46,573 bases of DNA from a virus. The position numbers and the translations under genes were made by a program. Numbering within the stretch: position 1 is the first letter of the stretch; every line of letters begins with the position of its first letter. This document shows positions 37,638 to 46,026 of this stretch, piece after piece. Below the pieces are notes generated by a model. It had not been told where the DNA came from. It saw only the letters and a program-made list of their open reading frames with translations, and did no database searches. The DNA lies in IMG/VR virus record IMGVR_UViG_3300033148_006358, positions 1 to 46,573 of that record. One strand, given 5' to 3'.

Positions 37638-38523
37638 GGAAAATATTACAGAAGAAGAATTTGATGTTAGGGATGATTTTAGCGATGCAGTTTTAGAAAG
37701 CGTAGAGGATGAATCATCTTTCGAGGATCTTATGCAGTCTGCGTTTTATAAAGAAGCGGACAAGGAAGAACCAGAAGAAGATGCCGATATAGAAAAACCC
37801 GAAGATGATGATGGTAGAGAAGAAGAGCCTATAAAAGAAGCGGAAGCAGGAATAGAAGAACCTGAAAAAGAGGCTGACACAAAAACAGACTTCACTCAAG
37901 AAGAAGTTTTGAAGATGAAGAACACATTATCAAAACTTGGATACAAAGTAGAATCAACACAGCAGCAGGCGATGTTAACAGATGATAAGATTCTTGCTAA
38001 ATATTCGAACGATATACAGCAAGCCATTAATGATGATGTGGCGAAACGACTGAGTCTTTATGACAAAAACTTTATGACAGAAGAAGAATATAACGAGAAA
38101 AAGCAAAAAGCAGAAGAATTGGCACGACAAGGGGCGTTCCAATATGTAAATAACGCAAAAGCGTATGAGGTTCAAAATCATCCGAGGAAAAACGAGATAA
38201 TAAATCTTATGACAGCAGTAAAAGATAGCACGGGCGTCGCGTTATCACCTGAACAGGCTGAGGCAATAGTGATAACAACTGGGAGATACAAGACTGACAA
38301 AAACCCCAACGACGAAAAAGAAAAACGGGAAGCGGTTGCCGAACGAGAAAAAAAGGAATTGACCACATATCGGAAAAAAGAAAAAGAAAATGCTGGTGTA
38401 GTAAAATCAAGAAAAGAAAAAGAGAGCAAATCTATATCTAAAAGCCAAAAGAGGGTTTGGGGTAAACTGGGTTTAAACGACAAAGACTTCTCTAACATGG
38501 AAGTTGATTGGAATTCAATATGA
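37630..38523 (+). CDS. Scaffolding protein candidate
   Basis: 297 residues after ACAGGGGAGGGTTAA. The N-terminal 100 residues are extremely acidic (runs of EE, DDD), residues 130-175 are helical, and residues 215-285 are highly charged coiled coil (EREKKELTTYRKKEKEN) with a basic end. This acidic-then-basic helical build, between portal and capsid genes, is typical of phage scaffolds. Confidence 0.78.
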   Translation: MAKENITEEEFDVRDDFSDAVLESVEDESSFEDLMQSAFYKEADKEEPEEDADIEKPEDDDGREEEPIKEAEAGIEEPEKEADTKTDFTQEEVLKMKNTLSKLGYKVESTQQQAMLTDDKILAKYSNDIQQAINDDVAKRLSLYDKNFMTEEEYNEKKQKAEELARQGAFQYVNNAKAYEVQNHPRKNEIINLMTAVKDSTGVALSPEQAEAIVITTGRYKTDKNPNDEKEKREAVAEREKKELTTYRKKEKENAGVVKSRKEKESKSISKSQKRVWGKLGLNDKDFSNMEVDWNSI

Positions 38524-38583
38524 AAAAATATAGAAAAATTTATGCAGAATTAAGGTTGCAAATTAGATAAGGAGGCGTGAGAT

Positions 38584-38982
38584 ATGGGCAAAAACATAAC
38601 GGATAAGATTAGGGAGTCGGTTTTAAAAGAAGAACCCGTCGTAATTATTAATGAGAATTCTTTTTCTGAGGATATATACAAGATATACGGAGAAGAATCT
38701 GGCTATAAATACAGATGGTGCTGGGTTAACGACAGACAAATGACGAGAAATAAATATCTTGGCTGGGAGGTTGACACTAACGAAAAGACATATTCGCTTA
38801 ATCTTTATGGCGAAAGAATAGAACCTGGAGTTGATGGCTCTAAAAGAATTGAAGATTTGGTATTGTGCAGAATCCCAAATAGAAAATATGCTATTCTGAA
38901 AGCCAAAAACGACAGGCTAAGGATATTGGAAGAAAAAGCAAGATTAAACGATATTGACAATACAATAAAAGGAGATGATTAA
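38584..38982 (+). CDS. Hypothetical head-region protein (132 residues)
   Basis: ATG after AAGGAGGCGTGAGAT. Mixed alpha/beta with an aromatic centre (GYKYRWCWVNDRQM) and a helical C-terminus. It stops one base before the next ATG. Such proteins occur between scaffold and decoration genes in podophages of this type; function unknown. Confidence 0.7.
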   Translation: MGKNITDKIRESVLKEEPVVIINENSFSEDIYKIYGEESGYKYRWCWVNDRQMTRNKYLGWEVDTNEKTYSLNLYGERIEPGVDGSKRIEDLVLCRIPNRKYAILKAKNDRLRILEEKARLNDIDNTIKGDD

Positions 38983-39465
38983 ATGGCTACCATTACACAG
39001 AGAGCAGCGCGGGTTGCGAGGACTATTTCGGGAAACTCTCCTGAGATTCTCACTTTTCCCGAAGCGGCTTCTCAGTCGTTCAAAGCGGGAGAGTTTGTTT
39101 ATCTGTCAAGCGGCAAGGTAACCGTATGTGCGGATAACGCAACAACAATTCTCGGCATGGCTACGCATAACGCAAGTGGCACAACTGATACTGATTGTGA
39201 GATTGCAATTGCAAACTATGATACAGTGTTCGAAGCAAACGTGTATCACGGCACGCCTGGAAGTGCAATAACAACGATAGAACAGCCTGGTGTAAACTAT
39301 GCTTTGCAGTCTGACTCAAACAAAAGTTATGTTGACGTCGAAGATACCGATAACGATGCGTTTGTTGTGAGAAATCTCTCACCGAGAGATTCTGTTGGCG
39401 ACCAATACGGAAGAGTGGAGTTTCAGGTTCTCGGCTCAGTTGCAGAATTAAGTGCTGGTTCGTAA
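38983..39465 (+). CDS. Head decoration / stabilisation protein candidate
   Basis: 160 residues directly before the capsid gene. Beta-rich with the segment FPEAASQSFKAGEFVYLSSG and a C-terminal EFQVLGSVAELS, the sort of small barrel used by capsid-decorating proteins. The assignment rests on position and fold-like pattern. Confidence 0.7.
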   Translation: MATITQRAARVARTISGNSPEILTFPEAASQSFKAGEFVYLSSGKVTVCADNATTILGMATHNASGTTDTDCEIAIANYDTVFEANVYHGTPGSAITTIEQPGVNYALQSDSNKSYVDVEDTDNDAFVVRNLSPRDSVGDQYGRVEFQVLGSVAELSAGS

Positions 39466-39511
39466 ACTACTAAAATCCTTGGAGAAGGCAAAAATCTAAG
39501 GAGTGAAAATA

Positions 39512-40429
39512 ATGGCAGATGCGGTAAGAAGATCAGAACATACCGATTTAACTGATCTCAGGAAAGGCATCGACAAGGTTGTTTATAATAGATACAAATA
39601 TTACAAACAACTTTACAAGCAAATATACAATCTTGAACCAATGACGACAAGAACAGCAAAAGATACATCGGTGTCTGGGTTGTCAATGGCGACAAAAAAA
39701 CTGGAAGGACAGTCTATAAGATGGGATAAACCTCTCAAGGGTTACACCTATACCTATACCCCCGATGCTTATGGTATGGGAATTCGTATTACAATGGAAA
39801 TGCAACAGGATGATCAGTTTGGGATTATAAAAAAGCAGGCGGCAGAACTTGGTCGTCAAATGAACTATCGTGTTGAATATGACGGAGCATCCCTGTTTAT
39901 TAATGCGTTTGATAGCGGTGTTGGTGGTGATGCTAAGTATTTATGTGATACAGAACATCCACTCGGACAAGGTCAAGAAGGCACCTATGATAATATGCCC
40001 TCTGTCGCAACCGACCTTTCAATTACTTCTTTGAGATCAGCAATTGAAAATATTAAAGCAACACCAGATGACAGGGGACAGTTGTTACATTTAAAACCCA
40101 AGGTTTTGTTGGTTCCCCGTGAGTTAAAGTGGGCGGCATACGAAATTCTGCTCTCTGATAAAAGAGCATACACTGGTGATAATACAATGAACGCCTTCAA
40201 AGACGAAGGAATAAAAATTGTTGTGTGGGACATGCTTACAGATGCAAATGCTTGGTTTTTAATGACAGATAAAGCAGAACATAGCATACAATTCAGATGG
40301 AGAATGAAACCTAAATCAAGTATGGGAGATGACTTTGATACAGCAGACTTGAAATACAAACAGATTATGAGATATGCCTACGGCTTTTCCGACTGGAGAG
40401 GTGTATATGGCTCTGCAGGTGCAGCATAA
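39512..40429 (+). CDS. Major capsid protein (HK97 fold)
   Basis: 305 residues from the ATG at 39512 (after TAAGGAGTGAAAATA). The sequence has the layout of Mu gpT-like/HK97-fold capsids: a helical N-arm, an E-loop region (SIRWDKPLKGYTYTYTPDAY), the spine helix (GIIKKQAAELGRQMNYRVEY), and an A-domain with LKPKVLLVPRELKWAAYEIL and KIVVWDMLTDANAWFLM. It follows the decoration gene and is followed by a strong terminator, as expected for a highly expressed capsid gene. Confidence 0.88.
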   Translation: MADAVRRSEHTDLTDLRKGIDKVVYNRYKYYKQLYKQIYNLEPMTTRTAKDTSVSGLSMATKKLEGQSIRWDKPLKGYTYTYTPDAYGMGIRITMEMQQDDQFGIIKKQAAELGRQMNYRVEYDGASLFINAFDSGVGGDAKYLCDTEHPLGQGQEGTYDNMPSVATDLSITSLRSAIENIKATPDDRGQLLHLKPKVLLVPRELKWAAYEILLSDKRAYTGDNTMNAFKDEGIKIVVWDMLTDANAWFLMTDKAEHSIQFRWRMKPKSSMGDDFDTADLKYKQIMRYAYGFSDWRGVYGSAGAA

Positions 40430-40454
40430 TAACTCCCTCCCTCCCTATACTCGC

Positions 40455-40482
40455 AAGGGGAGTCTTTGCGGCTCCCCATTTT
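40455..40482 (+). terminator. Intrinsic terminator after the capsid gene
   Basis: GGGGAGTC-TTTGC-GGCTCCCC (one G-U pair) followed by ATTTTTT. Partial termination here would give high capsid expression relative to downstream tail genes. Confidence 0.88.
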
Positions 40483-40501
40483 TTCACAAAGGAGTGATAT
40501 A

Positions 40502-43009
40502 ATGTTTAGAAACAAAACAATACTTGCCGTTATAATGATTATGGCGTTATTGTTTATTCCTATAGCAAGTGCCGATACGACCCACTACCACAGTATCGGC
40601 TTCATAGGAGATACGGTAAAGCCTGATTCAACTACTGTAACAGCATGGTTATATGATGGCGATGGGAACTTGCTGTTTGCATCGGGAACCACGGCTCCCT
40701 CTTCTGAAGAAGGTTACGCCAAGGGTTGCACGTTTTTGGATACAGATGCAACGGGTGATAGTATATATCTGACCAACAAAGGAACCACAAGTTCTTGCAC
40801 ATTTTCAACAGGAACGGCGGCAACTTCCTTTATTGCGTTGACTGATACACCCGTGGGTATAACTACAAATACTTATTACAAAGGTGATAGTGCTGGGACT
40901 GCTCTTGACGCAGGCATTGTAATGGGAACCACAACCGCCACAAATGGTAATGTTCTCATTGCCGATGGAACTGACTGGGATACCTCAACAAAAGATTCTG
41001 CAGGCATTGTTACCAAAAGTGGCGATCAGACAGGTATTGCTGGTGCGAAGACATGGACAGGAGCGGCTACATTTAGCAGTAGTGTTGCTGTTGCAGGCGG
41101 GCAGAAATTAACACTAAGAGATGCAACAGAATATATTTATTCTTCTGCAAATGGTCAAACTGATATTGCCGCAACCGATAAGGTTCAGATTGTAACTTCC
41201 ACTGTTGATATTAACGGTGCTGTTACAATGTCTGGTAATATGCTTGCTGAATCAACTGCTGAGGTTCAGTTCTATGATAGTGATATGGCTATCAGAGCGA
41301 TGAGCGACGGCACGCTTGGCGTTAAGGCTGATACAGAGGTTCAAATAGATACAACCACATTAGACATTAATGCTAATGTTGATATATCTGGAACATTGGG
41401 CGTTACAGGTGCTTTAACAGCCTCATCCACGACAGCATTAAATGATACTGTTACAGTTGGGACTGACAAGAAATTGCAGTTCAGAGATACTGGTTTGTTT
41501 GTTCGGTCTGGAACTGATGGCAAATTGACTTACTCTTCAGATGGTGCTGGTGATGACGACCATTCGTTTATTGGAACTGTAACTTTCAGCGATGCTGCCT
41601 TGTTTAGAGAAGACGTAAAATTGCAGTTCAGAGATAGCGGTGTATATGCACAGTCTGGAACTGATGGCAAATTTACATTATCTTCAGATGGCACAGGTGC
41701 GGACGACATCACACTTGATGGAACTGTTACCTTTGGTGATGACACAATCTTGGGAACAGACAAGAAAATACAGTTTAGAGATACTGGTATCTATGCACAA
41801 TCTGGTGCTGACGGCAAGTTGACCATTGCGGCAGATGGCACAGGCTCTGACGACATTACAATATCTGGCACATTGGCATTAAGTGATGATGTTCTTGTCG
41901 ATACTGATAAATCTATTCAATTTAGAGATATTGGTATTTATATGAAGTCTGGATCAGATGGTAAATTGACTATATCATCTGATGGTGTTGGAGCCGACGA
42001 TATTACAATGGACGGAACTGTAACATTCAGTGATGATGCTATCTTTAGCACTGACAAAAAAATACAGTTTAGAGATACTGGAAATTATATCAAATCAGGA
42101 TCTGACGGAGAATTTAACTTCTACTCAGATGGAACTGGTGCAGACGCTTTTAATGTTGTATCCGACGGTGGATTTGTTCTTGATGCCGTAGATGCAGTTG
42201 ATGTTAATAGTTCAACAAGCACAATTAACATTGCTAATGATGATATTGATCAGGCTGTAAATGTTGCGACAGACGGAGAGAGAACCGTAACCATCGGTTC
42301 CGTTAATGGTGCTGCTGGTTTAGTTCTTCAGGCTGGAACAGGCAATTTCAGTATGGCTGGTGTTGCTGCTTCTACGTTTACATTTGGCAAGGCAGATCAG
42401 ACTGGCACAATGTCTTTTGCTGCTTCTACAGGGGCATTAACCTGCAATATCGCAACAGGTGCAACTGGCAATAAGACCGTTCATATTGCCGATCACGACA
42501 CACCCGCAAGCACAATTACACAGGGTGGTGCTGCATCTACAGTAACGCTTGATGGTGCAACAATTACAATTGGTGATAGTGATACCGTAAGAACAACTGG
42601 TATCGCAACTGGCAATGCCGTGCAGACAGTTAATGTTATGACACATGACACCCCTGTAAGCACATATAGCCTCGGCGGAACAAACTCAAAAGTAAACATT
42701 AAAGCCAATGCTGGCATTACAATGGCGGCAGTTAACTACGCTGCAGATGCTGGCGGCGATGATGCTTATGTAACAACGCTTTCACCCGCCCCAACGGCTT
42801 ATACAACAGGACAAATGTTTCTCCTTAAAGTGGCAACCGCCAATACTGATGGTTGTTCGCTTGACGTAAACGGACTTGGAGCATTGGCAATTAAAACTGC
42901 AACAGGCACAGATCCAGCAACCAACGATATTGTTGCAACAAGCATTGCGATAATTGTCTATGATGGCACAGATTTTCTGCTTGTTAATCCCGCGACTACA
43001 ACCGACTAA
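40502..43009 (+). CDS. Repeat fibre protein with a Sec signal peptide
   Basis: 835 residues from the ATG at 40502 (after AAAGGAGTGATATA). Residues 2-6 are charged (FRNK), followed by a hydrophobic stretch ending ALLFIPIASA before DTTHYH, a clean signal-peptidase I site. Residues about 200-560 hold 49-residue repeats with the core KxQFRDTGxYxxSGxDGK; five are exactly 147 bp apart (41477, 41624, 41771, 41918, 42065). The C-terminal 90 residues (FLLKVATANTDGCSLDVNGL, then IAIIVYDGTDFLLVNP) look like a phage fibre tip domain. A secreted virion fibre is unusual; it might decorate the surface of the infected cell or the signal may be bypassed. Confidence 0.8.
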   Translation: MFRNKTILAVIMIMALLFIPIASADTTHYHSIGFIGDTVKPDSTTVTAWLYDGDGNLLFASGTTAPSSEEGYAKGCTFLDTDATGDSIYLTNKGTTSSCTFSTGTAATSFIALTDTPVGITTNTYYKGDSAGTALDAGIVMGTTTATNGNVLIADGTDWDTSTKDSAGIVTKSGDQTGIAGAKTWTGAATFSSSVAVAGGQKLTLRDATEYIYSSANGQTDIAATDKVQIVTSTVDINGAVTMSGNMLAESTAEVQFYDSDMAIRAMSDGTLGVKADTEVQIDTTTLDINANVDISGTLGVTGALTASSTTALNDTVTVGTDKKLQFRDTGLFVRSGTDGKLTYSSDGAGDDDHSFIGTVTFSDAALFREDVKLQFRDSGVYAQSGTDGKFTLSSDGTGADDITLDGTVTFGDDTILGTDKKIQFRDTGIYAQSGADGKLTIAADGTGSDDITISGTLALSDDVLVDTDKSIQFRDIGIYMKSGSDGKLTISSDGVGADDITMDGTVTFSDDAIFSTDKKIQFRDTGNYIKSGSDGEFNFYSDGTGADAFNVVSDGGFVLDAVDAVDVNSSTSTINIANDDIDQAVNVATDGERTVTIGSVNGAAGLVLQAGTGNFSMAGVAASTFTFGKADQTGTMSFAASTGALTCNIATGATGNKTVHIADHDTPASTITQGGAASTVTLDGATITIGDSDTVRTTGIATGNAVQTVNVMTHDTPVSTYSLGGTNSKVNIKANAGITMAAVNYAADAGGDDAYVTTLSPAPTAYTTGQMFLLKVATANTDGCSLDVNGLGALAIKTATGTDPATNDIVATSIAIIVYDGTDFLLVNPATTTD
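41477..42211 (+). repeat. 147-bp tandem repeats in the fibre gene
   Basis: Five units in exact register start at 41477, 41624, 41771, 41918 and 42065, each encoding 49 residues that begin with (Q)FRD. They are diverged from one another but keep length perfectly, pointing to a repeated structural unit (for example a beta-helix rung set). Confidence 0.82.
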
Positions 43010-43069
43010 TATATACGGCTTTAGCCGTTGAGCCATAATCAACGGTTAATTCAAAACAAGGAGGGCGAC

Positions 43070-43330
43070 ATGGAGGAATTTCTTAATCTCATAACACCAG
43101 AAAACTTTTCAAGGCTTCTTGTTGTTTATCTTCTCTTTAGGTTTGAGAAAACAATGAAAGAAAGTCAAAAAAGCAACGAGGAACAGACAGACAAGACACT
43201 CACCATTCTTAACAATTTATCAAAACTGATAGCAGCATTATATGTTCGTTGCCACGGTAAAACCAGCAAAAACAACGGCAAGCCAAACAGTGATATTGAG
43301 GCGATAATGGGTGAAAAGAAGGTGTTATAA
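43070..43330 (+). CDS. Small protein before the endolysin; possible holin-like
   Basis: 86 residues from the ATG at 43070 (after AAGGAGGGCGAC). Residues 11-25 are hydrophobic (FSRLLVVYLLFRF), the rest hydrophilic with a helical centre. It overlaps the amidase start by one base (TAATG). The position suggests a lysis accessory role, but a single short hydrophobic segment is weak evidence for a holin. Confidence 0.65.
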   Translation: MEEFLNLITPENFSRLLVVYLLFRFEKTMKESQKSNEEQTDKTLTILNNLSKLIAALYVRCHGKTSKNNGKPNSDIEAIMGEKKVL

Positions 43331-43776
43331 TGTATAAGCGACCTGTATCCGATATAAAGTATCTTGTGGTTCATCACAGCGTAACTGGTGAGGGCTGGAC
43401 GACCGACGAAATACGCTATATTCACAAATGTATGGGATACTCCGACATCGGGTATCACTTCTTGGTCAACTGGGAAGGACTCAAGGTCGGGCGTTGTGCA
43501 TTATACACGGGCGCGCACGTGATACCAGAGAAACCCCCTTACAAGTATTGGAATATGAACTACTTGGCATTGGGATTGTGTATCATTGGTAACTACCAAT
43601 ACAATATTCCAAGCAAAAAAGTTATAAACGAAACAGTATATGCGATAAAAAGAATTTGCAAGAAATACAATATACCGATTGACAGGAAGCATATCCTTGG
43701 ACATAGGCGTATTTCAAGAACTGTATGTCCTGGTATTGGCACAATGCCAGAGATTTACAAAAAATTAGGGATATAG
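43330..43776 (+). CDS. N-acetylmuramoyl-L-alanine amidase endolysin (T7 lysozyme type)
   Basis: 148 residues, nearly the length of T7 lysozyme. The Amidase_2 zinc ligands are present: His in LVVHHS (about 15-16), His in ILGHRR (about 124) and Cys in TVCPG (about 132). DIGYHFLVNWEGLKVGR and ALGLCIIGNY are the family core. It cleaves the amide bond between muramic acid and the peptide stem. No signal peptide, so it needs a holin. Confidence 0.93.
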   Translation: MYKRPVSDIKYLVVHHSVTGEGWTTDEIRYIHKCMGYSDIGYHFLVNWEGLKVGRCALYTGAHVIPEKPPYKYWNMNYLALGLCIIGNYQYNIPSKKVINETVYAIKRICKKYNIPIDRKHILGHRRISRTVCPGIGTMPEIYKKLGI

Positions 43777-43788
43777 GGGAGGATAATT

Positions 43789-44010
43789 ATGGGAATTTAT
43801 CAGAATGTGGGGAACAGCAGGCTTCTTGGCAATATAACAGGCAGTAAGGTTTGCCCAAAATGTCAAGAACAAACATGGTATTTCAAAAAAACCATACAAG
43901 TGCCATGTGATTTTAGAATTTGGTTCATCAAGGTTAGAATAAGATTTAATATTGGGTTTCAATATTGCCCAAAATGTGGCTTTTTGAGAGTAGAATTAAA
44001 CAAGGCATAG
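43789..44010 (+). CDS. Zinc-ribbon mini-protein (73 residues)
   Basis: After GGGAGGATAATT. CPKC near residue 22 and CPKCG near 63 form a four-cysteine zinc ribbon enclosing a basic, aromatic segment (WYFKKTIQVPCDFRIWF). Unusual in a late operon between endolysin and structural genes. Function unknown. Confidence 0.72.
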   Translation: MGIYQNVGNSRLLGNITGSKVCPKCQEQTWYFKKTIQVPCDFRIWFIKVRIRFNIGFQYCPKCGFLRVELNKA

Positions 44011-44019
44011 GAGGTTATT

Positions 44020-44352
44020 ATGGCTAACACATGGGGAACAACACCCATCATACTTGATACAGCAAACGCTGACGGTTCTTACGATGCCGACAATGATGCA
44101 AAAAACGGTGGGGTGAAATACTCCACACTTAGATACAAACTTAACAAAATTGAAGTTGTTGGTGCTGTCAATGGCAATGATGTTGTCCTTACACAATGTG
44201 AAAAGGACACAATAACAGGCAACGCCTTACTGACATTAAAACTTGAAACGGGCGACTTAAACAAGACTGTTTATTTTAACGGGCAATGGGTCCAGGGCAT
44301 CATTCCCGTAACACTTGACGGTGCTTGTGTTGTCCGTGTATGGAGAATGTAA
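44020..44352 (+). CDS. Hypothetical structural-region protein (110 residues)
   Basis: ATG after AGGAGGTTATT. Beta-rich with small residues (LDTANADGSYDADNDAKNGG) and a strand-rich second half. Likely a small virion component by position. Its stop overlaps the next ATG (TAATG). Confidence 0.7.
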   Translation: MANTWGTTPIILDTANADGSYDADNDAKNGGVKYSTLRYKLNKIEVVGAVNGNDVVLTQCEKDTITGNALLTLKLETGDLNKTVYFNGQWVQGIIPVTLDGACVVRVWRM

Positions 44353-44519
44353 TGAGTGATTATGTAGGGAAACAACCCTTACCGTCATGGTATAAAGGAC
44401 AATTGTATGATTGCGACCGTTGCGGTTTTACGTGGGCAAAGAGCGAAACCGTTGTTCAAGGTGGTTGGCGACTTTGCCCAAGGTGTGTTGATGAGGATGT
44501 GGATTATGACGCTGACTGA
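44352..44519 (+). CDS. Zinc-finger mini-protein (55 residues)
   Basis: ATG at 44352 overlaps the upstream TAA. CDRC (about 20-23) and CPRC (about 43-46) make a zinc ribbon; acidic C-terminus (VDEDVDYDAD). The upstream in-frame ATG is rejected because of the overlap. A second zinc mini-protein within 600 bases of the first. Confidence 0.72.
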   Translation: MSDYVGKQPLPSWYKGQLYDCDRCGFTWAKSETVVQGGWRLCPRCVDEDVDYDAD

Positions 44520-45390
44520 GATGCTTGCAAGTTTTTATCTTAAAATTAATGAATCGTCAACCAATACGAGGTTCAGTTCTGCTTTTGTTACAGAACTGCT
44601 TAATGAAGGGTATAAAAAGATATGTCAATTTAGGAATATTCCATGGAATTGGTTGATTGACACCGCTAAAATGACTTGTGTATATACTACAGTTGCAACC
44701 TCTTCCACTTCCACAACGCTCAACGTAACTTCTCATACCAATATATTTGACGATCAATGGCTTATGGTTACGGATGATGATATTTACGAGCGTGTCAAAG
44801 TAGATGATTCTTCCATTGACGGCTCAGTTACACTTGATAGTGATTTTCCCCTTGTTAACACATGGGCTGCCGATAACTATGTTCTGAGCGGGCAATTAGA
44901 ACTTCCATCTGACTTCCGTTCAGCCATTTCTTTGCGGGCAGAGGATTTGGAATCAGATAGTCAAGATATTGTAACGCTTACAAAGGTATCCAAAAGGGAA
45001 TTTGATGTTGTTTACAACTGGAAGAACTCCTCTGGGACACCAACTTATTATTATATTGACAGTTCGCACCTTTATATATACCCGCTTCCTGACGACAATT
45101 GGAACATTTGGATGGATTATATTATCATGCCATCTGATTTAAGTGCTGGAAGCGATACTCCCGCAATGCCCACAATGTATCATCAAATGCTTGTTGGCTT
45201 TGCCGTGGCAAATGCTTTATTATCGGACACAAGGGCGATGAATCAGGCTGCGTCGGGACAGGCGAAATATTATTTAGATAAATTCCACAGGGATTTAAGC
45301 GAAATGGCAGCCGACCATAACAACCAATGGAATGAATTTCGGTCAATGACGGTAAGTTCTGACAAGGATTTACCACAATTCAAATGGTAA
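44506..45390 (+). CDS. Head-tail connector (P22 gp4-like adaptor)
   Basis: 294 residues from the ATG at 44506, overlapping the upstream gene by 14 bases; the longer frame is not needed. The N-terminus (TLTEMLASFYLKINESSTNT, then FVTELLNEGYKKICQF) is typical of adaptor proteins whose helices dock under the portal. A beta domain (residues 60-190) and C-terminal helices follow. Position directly before the tail hub supports gp4-like function. Confidence 0.78.
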   Translation: MTLTEMLASFYLKINESSTNTRFSSAFVTELLNEGYKKICQFRNIPWNWLIDTAKMTCVYTTVATSSTSTTLNVTSHTNIFDDQWLMVTDDDIYERVKVDDSSIDGSVTLDSDFPLVNTWAADNYVLSGQLELPSDFRSAISLRAEDLESDSQDIVTLTKVSKREFDVVYNWKNSSGTPTYYYIDSSHLYIYPLPDDNWNIWMDYIIMPSDLSAGSDTPAMPTMYHQMLVGFAVANALLSDTRAMNQAASGQAKYYLDKFHRDLSEMAADHNNQWNEFRSMTVSSDKDLPQFKW

Positions 45391-45403
45391 GGAATGATTT
45401 TAA

Positions 45404-45796
45404 ATGGGATACGAAACATATTACGGTTCAGGTCCTTGGTGGGAAAGACCACAAAACACGCCAGGTCCTTCATATCACAATCAATATCATGGATCAACAT
45501 ACGGAGGTCCCGCACAGGCACATGGATACCAACCCCCACAGGTTCAAAACACCACACCAACAACTTCCCATGGTGTCCCTGGTGTCCCTGACTCAAACGC
45601 TGGAACACCTCCCTCTATCACGATGCCTGGTTTCCCCCAAATGCCAGAAGCGACACCGCCTCCAATGAATCCAGAGATATTAAACATATTCAGTGGACTG
45701 AAAGACATAATGGGACAAGCATATAAACCTGAAAAACAACAGTGGCAGGCTCCACAGGGATTGGGGCAAATAAAATATAAACCGTTTGGAATTTAA
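45404..45796 (+). CDS. Pro/Gln/Gly-rich small virion protein (130 residues)
   Basis: Starts 14 bases after the connector with a weak AAGGAAT site. Low complexity: P, Q, G, Y and H rich (GYETYYGSGPWWERPQNTPG), then a short helical C-terminus (NPEILNIFSGLKDIMGQAY). Composition resembles the 4358-5032 protein. Probably a disordered virion component. Confidence 0.7.
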   Translation: MGYETYYGSGPWWERPQNTPGPSYHNQYHGSTYGGPAQAHGYQPPQVQNTTPTTSHGVPGVPDSNAGTPPSITMPGFPQMPEATPPPMNPEILNIFSGLKDIMGQAYKPEKQQWQAPQGLGQIKYKPFGI

Positions 45797-45801
45797 TTTT
45801 A

Positions 45802-46026
45802 ATGAAGTTATTTAAAATGCCAATTGACAAAGGTAATGCTGCATCTATTGATTGTGGCTGTAATTCCGTTTCAACTATAACACAGGCGAATATACCGCCT
45901 GGTTATGTTTACGCACAGAATTTAAGATACCTCCCAAATCCCAAACGGTCTTTTGGGTTATCCAGTATTTCATGCCAATTTCGGACCTGCTGTTGGCACA
46001 GGTCAAATAAAAGGTGTATTCTCTGA
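45802..46026 (+). CDS. P22 gp10-like tail hub, N-terminal fragment (frameshifted)
   Basis: ATG at 45802 encodes about 53 residues of a virion-type N-terminus (KMPIDKGNAASIDCGCNSV, then YAQNLRYLPNPKRSFG) before leaving the hub frame near 45955. The ORF itself runs on to 46026 in a frame that looks non-native. The downstream frame continues GYPVFHANFGPAVGTGQ without a start codon of its own. One base too many in TTTTGGGTT accounts for the change. Confidence 0.75.
   Translation: MKLFKMPIDKGNAASIDCGCNSVSTITQANIPPGYVYAQNLRYLPNPKRSFGLSSISCQFRTCCWHRSNKRCIL

Noticed and set aside
38520-38570. 16-codon ORF after the scaffold gene (MKKYRKIY...)
   Set aside because: It overlaps the scaffold stop but has no ribosome-binding site and no continuation.
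41477-42211. Regular 147-bp repeats considered as a CRISPR-like array
   Set aside because: The repeats are diverged, longer than CRISPR units, in frame, and encode a 49-residue protein repeat.
43010-43069. Hairpins CGGCT/AGCCG and CCGTTGA/TCAACGG after the fibre gene
   Set aside because: No T-run follows, and the two hairpins compete; not strong enough to call a terminator.
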